A DNA stretch of 64,000 nucleotides from Ceratopteris richardii (lineage: Eukaryota > Streptophyta > Polypodiopsida > Polypodiales > Pteridaceae): NCBI GenBank assembly GCA_020310875.1, contig CM035433.1:105903258-105967257 (forward strand), in the 5' to 3' direction. Both the position numbers and the translations under genes were made by a program. Positions within the stretch are counted from its first letter, which is position 1. Each line of letters begins with the position of its first letter. The notes under the pieces are model-generated. The model was not told the DNA's origin, ran no database searches, and saw only the letters and a program-made list of their open reading frames with translations. Shown here piece by piece: positions 1 to 10,400 of this stretch.

Positions 1-1948
1 TATCCCATTTCTAGAAACTATGTGTCCTAGTATTTTGCCTTGTCTTACCATGAAGACACATTTTTCTGGGTTTAGGCAGACTCTATACTGTCTACATTTG
101 TTGAATATCTTCCTTAATTCCGGTATGTGATCGGGTCTTTGATTGGAATATGTGCAAAGATCATCTACATACACTTCCATGCTTTTTTTCAAGAATTCCT
201 TAAAAACGTGACACATTAATCGTTGGAAGGTAGCTGGTGCATTAGTGAGTCCAAAGGGCATCACTCTGAATGCATACGCACCCCATTCAGTGGCAAAAGC
301 TGTCTTGTGTTGGTCCTCAGTCGCAATAGCCACCTGATTGTATCCAGAGAAACCATCTAGGAAGCTATAGACCGCTTTACCTGCTACCCTCTCCAATAGA
401 TGATCCGTAATCGGTAATGGGTAGCTATCACGTATGGTGGCTGCATTCACCTTCTTCAGATTTATGCACACTCTCAATTTTCCGTTTTTCTTGGGCACTA
501 CCACTAATGGCGATACCCATTCAGTGTGTTCTATCTCATATATGAATCCAGCATCCAACAATTTATCTATTTCTTCTTTTATCTTGGCTGAATACACCTC
601 ATTATAAGTGTAAGGTCTCTGTTTGGAAGGTTTGGCTTCGGATGTCATGGGGATTCTATGCGCACATATAGATGGATCTACTCCTTTTAAATCCTTATAA
701 GTCCAAGCGAAGACATCCCGATATTCTCTTATGAGTTGAATTAACTCTCGTTCTTCTTCCTCTGAGACATCCTGTCCTATGAAAGTACATCGTTCCTCTC
801 CTCCTTCCATGGTTACGACTATTTTCTTGGTCTGCTCTTTATTATCATATGCTATTCCCGGTTGTGCCTCTCTTTTAGGCATTTGAATAGCAATCTTCCT
901 CTCTTCTACTTCATATTTTTTGAAATGCGCTGGTACCTCAAATTGGTCTTGAAGCTTATTATCGTCATCTTCCAACTCCCTTTCAACTTCTAATTCTTCC
1001 TTTTGTGTGAGATCCTCATGTTGTTCATTGGCAATGATATCCATGTTGGTGGTACTAATTCCTAGATCCAGGGGTTCTGATTCCATTTCAATGCTCTCGT
1101 AGTCCTCCTTCCAGTCTTTCTCAAATGCTTCTCCGTCTCCTGCCTCCTGAAGGACTACCATATACAGACTAATGTCATAACCCTCCTCGTCAATACATTC
1201 GTTCATAGTTACCACTTCTTCGTTTACACACACATCGAGGGTGGCTAAGATTTCCATCCAACCATGAGGTTCGAATTCCTCGTCTGGAAATACTTGTGGC
1301 ATATAAGCTGGATCTTGAACCGATCTCACCACACCTTGGTTCTGCTGCCAACTTCTTCTTCTCTCTTCTTCCTTTTTAGCAGCTTGGCATATCCATAGAT
1401 GAGTGTCCTCGTTCATCCAGGATTGGTCACTAGAACCTGCACTATGAATCGATTGATCGTCTTCCTCTTTGTGGACTTGATTCCATTGCAGAGGTGGTAC
1501 ATCTTGATATGCATACGTATGTAGGTTGATCCTAGTGGTGACTCCTGCGTGTTGTAGGTACACTGCATCCTTTCCCCAATCTTGTACTACCTTTAGCTGT
1601 CTCATGAATGGCCTTCCCAAGATCATCTCATAGTTGCTCGGCCTTTCAAAGTGACAAATTGCTAAGGTATGCTCGAATTCCACTCCGCACGTAGTGAAGA
1701 CTACTCGTTCCAACAATCCTAAGGGTCTTTCTGTATGTCCATCGGCCATTTGAATTTTCATACGTGTTGGTCTCAATGCTGGTTTTCCCCATCTCTCCCA
1801 AATTTCTTTGGTAGCAATGCCTACACCAGCTCCTGAATCTAATATGGCTTTGGTTGTGTAACCCTTATAGGTGATTGGAAGACAGGTATTTCCTTCATCT
1901 CCTTCACTAAAGTCTCCTACTTTATCCACTGGAATTCTCATTGTTTTC
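1..1948 (-). CDS. Element B pol, protease to N-terminal RT (partial, runs off left edge)
   Basis: Read on the minus strand, this stretch looks open from 1948 to base 1 where I translated it. It encodes the middle of a Ty3-type polyprotein. First comes an aspartic protease with a DSGAG active site (near 1820-1835), in a context very like element A's protease. An acidic linker follows, then the start of reverse transcriptase with the conserved VPKKNGKLRVCINLKKVN, FLDGFSGYNQ and YVDDL blocks; it ends in the connection after the palm. It is the downstream half of the gag ORF at 19018-22642, separated from it by insertion of element A. Removing A and one TSD copy leaves the frame uninterrupted, so B was probably coding when A landed. 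RNase H, integrase and the 3' LTR lie outside the window. Sequence is clearly related to A but diverged. Confidence 0.9.
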
Positions 1949-2518
1949 TGTTGGCATACAAAGCAACAAAGGAGTCATGCACAATACGGCAACAAGGCCA
2001 GATCATTTTTTCCCATAGATTATGTACAACCCAAGTGATTTTAATCACTACACAAACATTGTAAATCCCGTTTTTGGTAGATTAGACTCCATTTTGTGCA
2101 AGCCGAGGAGTCCTCGAGCTTGAGGAGTATTAGAAGTACCATCATACCAAATTTCATAAGTTTTAGACTTCGTTTAAGCCTCAAATAAGCCCTGGAACCT
2201 AATTTTTAACTAGGCCGGACACTAGGTCTGGACAGGGCCAAAAGCTAGTCAAAAACTATAAAAAGAGCTAGAGAGCTCATTTTTGGGTTAGATTGTAATT
2301 GAAACGAACTTGTAAGAGCTTTTGAAAGTAATCTAAAGAACTCCATTGATTCTCTCTCTTTGTCTTGCCGTGTGTGCGCGTGTGTGTGTATGTGTGTGCA
2401 TGCTTGTGTGCTTCTCACTCACGCATTTGTGCCGCCACTTGCTCGAGGTCTTCATACCATCCTCACGTCTTCCCGGATTGACATTAAAGGAGGTGCTACT
2501 CATCATTGAGCTACACCA
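1949..2518 (+). repeat. Element A 5' LTR (about 570 bp)
   Basis: Begins TGTTGGCATAC directly after TSD TTTTC and is followed by a 5-nt spacer and the PBS. A TATA box (TATAAAAAG) lies at 2257-2265. The first 416 bp match the 3' LTR almost perfectly; from 2372 the sequence (TG-rich U5-like) has no counterpart in the 3' LTR. The right end is set at 2518 (..CTACACCA) because this gives the same 5-nt spacer as in element B; 2515 is possible. Confidence 0.85.
2257..2265 (+). promoter_or_regulatory. TATA box of element A 5' LTR
   Basis: TATAAAAAG, about 308 bp into the LTR. It is repeated at 18866-18874 in the 3' LTR. It is the likely Pol II promoter for the genomic RNA; the start site would fall about 25-35 bp downstream. 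Confidence 0.7.
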
Positions 2519-2523
2519 AATTT

Positions 2524-2540
2524 TGGCGCCGTTGCCGGGG
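2524..2540 (+). promoter_or_regulatory. Primer binding site, tRNA-Asp (element A)
   Basis: TGGCGCCGTTGCCGGGG is the complement of the 3' end of plant tRNA-Asp including CCA. It is the minus-strand primer site, five bases after the 5' LTR. The same 17 bases occur on the minus strand in element B at 24130-24146. Confidence 0.93.
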
Positions 2541-2565
2541 ATCGAGCTTTGAGGACGAGCGTGTG

Positions 2566-2574
2566 ATGGTAAGA
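2566..2574 (+). promoter_or_regulatory. Candidate major splice donor of element A
   Basis: ATG|GTAAGA, with the intron starting at 2569, lies 28 bases after the PBS. The same context, GTGATGGTAAG, occurs at the equivalent place in element B (minus strand, 24092-24100) although the surrounding leaders differ. This suggests selection for a leader donor, as in retroviruses and env-bearing plant Ty3 elements. A matching acceptor precedes the post-pol ORF at 14269-14270. Confidence 0.55.
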
Positions 2575-3004
2575 CGTAGAGTTGACGCGTTGGAGTTGTA
2601 GGTATTTTCTTCACTCTCATCGAATTTCTTTTACTTTCTTCACCATCATCATCATCACCATCTCCCACGTCCATCTCCATCATCGCGAAAATTTCAGTTT
2701 TTGACTATATCCCCACCTCCACTTCATTTCCCTCATTTCACTTGTGAGAGAGAGCGAGAGAGCGAACTTGCATGTGCTGTTTTTGCATGTTTTCTGAGCT
2801 ATTTTGCAGGTTTTTTGCTGTACCATCATCCCCAGCAGTGTGCGCAGGTACGACAGGCTCTGCACAGGTCCCGGGACGACAGCCTCTGTCTATCGCGACA
2901 GACAGAAAATCTTAACATTTTGTGAATGCATGTTTATCACTGTAACCTACACCTTGAGGGCACTCTAGAACACTAGAAGTTTTCCAAGAATTTGCATTTT
3001 TTCA

Positions 3005-3572
3005 GTCTATCGCGACAGACACTGTCTATCGCGACAGACACCGTCTATCGCGACAGACACCGTCTATCGCGACAGACAGAAATCCGCGACAGATAGCGTC
3101 TATCGCGACAGACACCGTCTATCGCGACAGACAGAAATCCGCGACAGATACCGTCTATCGCGACAGACACCGTCTATCGCGACAGACAGAATTTCACGAC
3201 AGACACCGTCTATCGCGACAGACACCGTCTATCGCGACAGACAGAAATCCGCGACAGATAGCGTCTATCGCGACAGACACCGTCTATCGCGACAGACAGA
3301 AATCCGCGACAGATACCGTCTATCGCGACAGACACCGTCTATCGCGACAGACAGAAATCCGCGACAGATACCGTCTATCGCGACAGACACCGTCTATCGC
3401 GACAGACAGAATTTCACGATAGACACCGTCTATCGCGACAGACAGAATTTCACGATAGACACCGTCTATCGCGACAGACACCGTCTATCGCGACAGACAC
3501 TGTCTATCGCGACAGACAGCCCCCACGATAGATTGTGTCTATCGCGACAGACACCGTCTATCGCGATAGACA
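3005..3572 (+). repeat. Minisatellite of near-palindromic units in the element A leader
   Basis: About 21 copies of GTCTATCGCGACAGAC, a 16-mer palindrome but for one base pair, plus diverged units. Copies come in pairs followed by a spacer of the type AGAAATCCGCGACAGATA, giving a higher-order period near 54 bp. The last unit (3556-3571) is a perfect palindrome, GTCTATCGCGATAGAC. One isolated unit occurs earlier near 2889. The array is rich in CpG, in contrast to its surroundings. Confidence 0.93.
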
Positions 3573-4460
3573 GGCATTTTCGGCAAAAATTAAGGAGTGA
3601 ATTTTTGGAAATTTAGGTTAAATTTTGGGCATATTTGCACTTTCATGTACTCTTCTACTTACAAAGGCCTTAGAAAATGCATTAAAACCCCCGAAGGGTT
3701 CTGTTTGTCTAGTTAACCCCCTAAACCCTGAACGGTCCTAACTTTTTCATACGAAATCCATTTTCTGAGCTCTAGGGCTTGTCGGAAAGCTCGTGACATA
3801 TACTACACGCCCTCAACTGTTTTTATAAGAATAATGCGTTGATTTTCAGATAGGATATTTGGAAGTTGACACACTGAGGGGTAGGAACACCAAGGGAGCT
3901 CTAGAGTAAATTTCTAACAATGCAAAAGGGGGAACAAGGGTCATTAAAAAAGTGTCTGAAATAAATTGTCTGTCAATTGAAAGGTCTACTTGGAGCTAAT
4001 CTTGGGATTTATGCAGGCCTATTGAGAAGCAATTGAGAGTATCCAAGCAAGGGTGTGGCGCACGCTTGAGAATCAACTTCTCGAGCACTAAAGAGCAAGG
4101 TTCGGCAAGAAAGGTCGGAATATTCTCAACTCCTCTTCGTCAATTCCTAGCTTAGGCTAAGAGCGATTAGAAGTAGGAGTAAGTCAGGGCGACGATAGGC
4201 CACTATCAAGTTGAAGACTACCTAAAAACTCAAGTTCAAGCTAAAAACTTAATCTCTGTACTGTCGACAACATAAAGGAAAGAACCTAACGTGGAACGAT
4301 CAACCTGAAAGTACGAAGAACATTCAAGTATTCCTGACGACGTAATAGCAGACAAGACTTTAAACACGAGGAATAACTAAAAAGAATCAAGTGACTGGTA
4401 CCAATTGATCGGCAACGAGGTTGTACTCTGGGCAAAAATTTGGGCTAATCAGTTAGGCAT

Positions 4461-7400
4461 ATGAACCTTAGATCAGGACGACACCTAGCACGAGAGAGAC
4501 AAAGCCTTAGGTCTTCAGAGGCTAGTGTCAATCACACTGCAAGGTCTTGGGCCCAGCAGTTGAGCCACCGCTCAAACTACCCTAGCTCTGAGACCAGTGA
4601 GTCAGAAATGTCCCAAGGCATGGACAGACCTACGGGAAGTTCAGGAGTGCCTTACCTATACAGGGTAGAAGGCCCTTATAAAACGCAGCTGGAGTACCTT
4701 AGGACCAACCGATTAGGTGCTAGCATCTATGAGGATGGCTTAGGAAGATCTGTGGTCCAGATTAAAAACCCCGATCAATCCATTGGACTAGAGCACCCAG
4801 CTGTCAAGTTTGAAAATGGTGCATACCTGGACAAAGAAGGAACTATATATGTAGTCACTAGTCACCCTGATAGGACCGATGACTTTGGGAATGTAATCTC
4901 AGAAGCGGACTTAGGTGACCTGGAACAAGGGAACATGGGTGCGGAACCTAGAACCCCTCGAGGTAAATCAGTTCTCACTAGGATTATCACGCCTGAATGG
5001 GTTCCCCAAGACAACAAGAGCATAGAGTTGCTCCTCAATCGAGAAACTGATGAAGCCTTTTGGAGGTATAAGTCTAATCAGCCAACTGACATAGGAACAA
5101 TCATGATCTATGAGTTTAAGGATCCAGATAGCCCAGGTAGAGTGACCTACTTAGACCACACGTCAGAGAGGATTTTTGTGGTGACAGAAAATGATAGGCA
5201 TGCTTACACTTGGAAGGGCGAATTCATTTTCCCCCAACCAAGATCAAATGTAGCCTATGGTCACCCTGGAGCTGGAACATCCCAGGCTCATGGTATGCAA
5301 AGAGACAGAAGTAAAGATAGACCAGAGGTAAGTTTTGCCAATCCAGTGGGCAGAGAAAGAACGAGAACGGAGACGAATAGGGTAGAACCTGAGATGCATA
5401 GAGCCCACCGAAACCAAAGAAACGTAGATGGATTCCCTCTGCCGAGGCCTAGAGAGCACACAAGAACTTTGAGACCCACCCAGCTAGTTAAGTCCATGAA
5501 GAATTACTTTGACGGCACAGGAGATCCCTATGATCATGTGGCAGAGTTCAAGCAAGTCTTGAGAGCTGAACAAGTGGAGGATCTGTTCACACAGTACAAT
5601 GCCTTCGGTCTAACCCTTAGGAACACAGCACTTACGTGGTTTCAGCCATTAGATGAGCGCCAGTTCAGGAGCATAGACCAACTCCTAGAAGCATTTATTA
5701 TTGAGTTCTCCAAGAGTGGCATAAGGCACAACACCTCCTCACTGATTCACAGCTTCAAACAAACCCCTCAAGAGACTGTGAGACTTGCAGGAAGAAGATT
5801 TAGACAATATCTTGAAAGGTGCCCTATTTCGGAGCTACCCACATCTGCTAAACAAGTAGCATTATTCCTTGACGGATTGTTGAGTCCAAAATTGAGATCC
5901 TATGTGTATCTGAAAGACCCTAGGACTATAGAAGAATGTGTACGTATGTGCATTGACATTGAAGATAACCTAGGAGAAGAGCTAGAGTTGTCCAAAATTT
6001 ACAAAGATTCAGATAGTGCATCTAGTCAATCTTCCACACAAGCCACATCAATTGAAGAACTTGCCGAAAAAGTAGCTCAGAAACTAGGTGTAACTAGCAA
6101 ACAAATCCCAAGGTTTGCCCCTGTGAAAAGGTGCTATACATGCGGTGGTGACCATATGGCGAACGTCTGTCCCATTATGGCTCAACCCCAAGTAAACCCT
6201 AGTAGCCAGTACTGCACCATAGAACGGAGATACACCAATCACACCGCACAAGACTGCCCTTACAACAAGCAGGCAGTTAGGCAACCCTATCCGCAACCCT
6301 ACCAACAAGGCAGATACCAGAACCAAAATCCACCACCACAATATGCTAGACCCCAACAAACCTACCAACCACAGTATCAGGCCCAACAAAGGCCTCAGCC
6401 TGTGCTAGTACAACAACCCCCTGCCCCAGCTAATGTGATTCCGGTAAAGTATACTGCTGCAGAAGAGAACCTGAATAGAGCTATAGTCCCTGTAACATCC
6501 TTGATCTCTGAAAATGACCCAAGTGACCATAGCTTTGATTCTACCCATGTGGATAGCCCCCAGGCTTACTACATGCAGTCCCCAGAACATGGAGAGTCCT
6601 ACTATGGTGAAGAGTCGAACGAACCTAGTTGGGAGTCAGATTACACGAACATCATGTATACAAACCCCAACCCTAGACCTCAACCTAGGCAAGTCCGACC
6701 ACCATTTCCTAGAGGACCGTGCTACAGATGCCAAGGAGATCACCTCATTCGTGATTGTCCCTTGCCTCCACCTACGCAAACCCAGTCGGTGACGATCCAA
6801 GGCTTCTGCCAAGATTGCGGAAAAGAGCATCTCTTACGAGATTGCCCTAAGAACCCCAATAGCATGCCTAAAATCACCCCTATCAACGTTGTTGGGTTAG
6901 TGGTAGACTCCTCAGGAAGTGTCACTTCCACTGCACCCGTACAGGTAGTCACTCGAGCTCAAGCTTTGCAGCAAAACCAAGGGGTAGGCAAGGAAAAGAG
7001 CCCAGACACTAGCGATACTGAGAGCCAAAATAAAAAGAGAACAAGAGCTTGGAAAGATAGCCGCGAACGTATGAAAAGGCAATGGGCAAAGAAGATGAGT
7101 GAACTTGAGGAAAGTCTACGAGAAACCAAGGCTAAAATCATAGAGATCACATCTCAACCGCACTCTCACACATTCCCACCGCTACCATCCCCATCACCCT
7201 CCATCCCTTCACCCTCTAAGACAGCCCACGCAACCCACCCACCACCCCAAACAGGATCAGTATTAGCTGATCCCACTCCCGAAGACATAGACATGATGCT
7301 TAAGGCATATCAGGCCAGAATCCAAGAAGGGCCAAACGTCACGGATCATGACAAGTGCTATCCTAGAGCTGACCTAGAGATAGAAAGAACCAAACTATGC

Positions 7401-10400
7401 GCGAAAATGGTCGCATTGGCTCAGACTATGTTTGAAGCCAGTCGCCTTTTCAATTACTCAGGCTCAGCCAAAACGCAATTACACCTGGATGGATTCCTAG
7501 AGAAGTTAGAGAGGATAATTGCAAGATCTGACAAGCAAGAAAAAAATCAAGACCAAGAAAAAGCAAGCAAAAACAGGAATCATTCCCAATCAGAAGTGTA
7601 TGTGGCCGATGCCCCTAAACCGGACAACTTTCCCTCCTTAGAAAGAATAGAGAGGCCAATAGCACAGCCAGAAAAGGAACCTAACCCTCAAAGAAAGGAA
7701 AGGGCAAGAGAACGGATAAGCCAGCCTCTTCAGAAAGCCCATGTGCCTCCTCAAGGAGCCTATCTTCCTCCCCATAGGTCACAGGAGCCCCCCTCGAAAG
7801 CATACGTACCTCCACAGGTAACCCACATTCCTTCCCAGAGAGCGTATGAGCCTGTTCGGAAAAGTAGTAGAATAAGTAATCCTCCCCAAGAAGCTTGTGC
7901 TCCAGCCATCTGCGAGAACGAGGAGAGAGTCAACAATAGAATCAGCCCTCCTTCACAGGTTGCTTATGCGCCCAATTCTACGGAGCCAGACACTTCTTCT
8001 TCTATGAATCGGTTTGCCCCAGACTTCCTACGAGAGATTCAAGAAGACAAATGGGATAACGAAAGCGAGGTCGCCCCTCCTTTTGAACTTGTGGACGATG
8101 CACACGACCAATTCCCACAAGATATCCCATCTATTTACGGGGAGCATGAGAGTGTTCAGTCTCACGAGAGATTGGACTTTGAGTCTAATTCCATACAGGA
8201 GCTACCCCACTTCACAGGCCCATGGGAAGCAAAGTCCACATGTATGAGAGCACCCACAGTCATGGTAAGGAACGACGACTCAGTCATACCGAGGAACACG
8301 GAGGTAGTAACGAACACCAAGGTGCAACGCGATCTCACTTTGGAAGAGCTGTCGGAGGATAGACCAAACGCGCGGAAATATGTAGCTAGTCAAGTAACTG
8401 AAATTGCAAAACCTCGTTCTCGGGTAGGATCCCATAGGACAGTACCGGAAATTCCCTTGGATAAGATAGGAGATATGTGTGAAGGTGAAGAGGGGAACAC
8501 CTACCTTCCCATCACCTATCAGGACTACACCACGAAGGCAATTTTGGACTCAGGTGCAGGAGTCGCAATTGCCACCACCTCCTTATGGAAGCGTTGGGGC
8601 AAGCCAGCACTCAGGCCAACAAGAATGAAATTGCAGATGGCCGATGGTCATATTGAGAGACCCTTAGGATTGCTGGAAGGGATAACTCTCACCACTTGTG
8701 GTGTTGAGTTTGAGCATAGCTTTGCTATATGTGACTTCAGCAAAAATCATGCCTATGAGATGATTTTGGGAAGACCATTCATGCGACAGTTGCAAGTGGT
8801 ACAGGATTGGGGGACCAATTCTTTGTACCTGCAGCACTTAGGTGTTACAACCAAAGTCAATCTCAAGGATTATTCCCATAGAGATGTCCCACCTATCCAA
8901 TGGAATCCCATCCATAGAGCCAAAGATGACACAGAATCGGTGCATTCCATAGGATCTGGATCCTCATGGATGCATGAAGACACTCACTTATGGATGTGCA
9001 AGGTAGCAGTAGAAGAAGAGAAGAGAGAGAAAGCCAGAGAGGTAGGTGCGAACGAAACTCATAGACCCATTCAAGACCCAGCCTATGCACCTGTAGTTTT
9101 TCCAGACGAGGAATTTGAACCCCATGGCTGGGCAGAAATTTTAGCAACAATGGATGTAGCCATCAATGAAGAACAATGGACACCTCACTGTGATGAGGAT
9201 GGCTATGATATTTCAGTCTTCTCCATAGAGCCAATCATGGGAGAGGCAGTTTTAGAAGAATGCGAACCTAGCCCTGATGCATTTGAGGATGCAAGTGACT
9301 CCGATCTAGAGTCAATCATTATGGACCCACCATTTGCATCAGATGAAGAATACTTCCATGAAATAGAATTTCAACCCCAGAGGCATGGAGAGATTACAAA
9401 TGATGTAAGACTAGCAACGCATATGACCCCTAAGGAAGAAGGAAAGAAACGAAAAAAGAGAGAAGCCTCACCAGAAGAGGAAGAATCTTTGTTTGAGGTC
9501 CCCGAAAATTTTAAGAAGTATGAGATAGATGACAGGAGAGTCATGATAAGAATGCCTAAACGAGAAGCACAATCAGGAGAGGCCTATGATAACAAAGAAA
9601 CTACCAAGAAAATAGTAGTGGCCATAGAAGAAGGAGAGGAGAGATGCACGTATATAGGCCATGACCTGACAGAAGAAGAAGAGCACGAACTGATTGCCTT
9701 GCTAAGAGAATACAGAGATGTATTCGCTTGGAGTTACAAGGATTTGAAGGGGGTTGACCCAGATATATGCTCACACACCATTCCCATGACCTCAGATGCT
9801 AAACCCTCTAAGCAAAAGCCATATACATATAACGATAATTACGCTGCTAAGATCAAGGAAGAGATAGATAGATTGGTTGAAGCTGGATTTATCTACGAAA
9901 TTGAGCACACCGAATGGGTATCCCCCATCGTTGTGGTGCCCAAGAAGAATGGCAAGCTGCGTGTGTGCATTAACTTGAAAAAGGTTAATGCCGCCACGAT
10001 TCGAGATAACTATCCGCTTCCCATCACAGAACATCTCTTAGAAAGAGTGGCAGGCAAGGAAGTGTACAGTTTCCTTGATGGATTTTCTGGCTACAATCAA
10101 GTAGCCATAGCTCCAGAGGATCAGCATAAGACAGCCTTTGCCACAGAATGGGGCATTTTTGCTTTTAGAGTAATGCCATTTGGGCTTACCAACGCACCAG
10201 CTACCTTCCAGAGACTGATGTGCCATGTGTTTAAGGAGTTCCTAAGGAAGAGTTTAGAAGTCTATGTTGATGATCTTTGTGCTCATTCCAACGTTAGGCA
10301 AACCCATATTCCTGAACTCAGACAAATCTTTGACAAATGTAGAGAATATCAAGTCTGCCTGAACCCCGAAAAGTGTGTTTTTATGGTCAGGCAAGGCAAG

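Larger units (their letters stand above)
2541..4460 (+). other. Element A untranslated leader
   Basis: About 1.9 kb between PBS and gag start with no convincing coding region; small open frames here have no recognisable content. It holds the candidate splice donor and the CG-containing minisatellite at about 3005-3572. The remaining sequence up to 4460 shows nothing I recognise. A long leader is usual for large plant Ty3 elements with an extra ORF. Confidence 0.7.

Noticed and set aside
3005-3572. Possible CRISPR array
   Set aside because: Repeats are contiguous with no unique spacers of constant length, they lie in a retrotransposon leader in plant DNA, and no cas genes exist.
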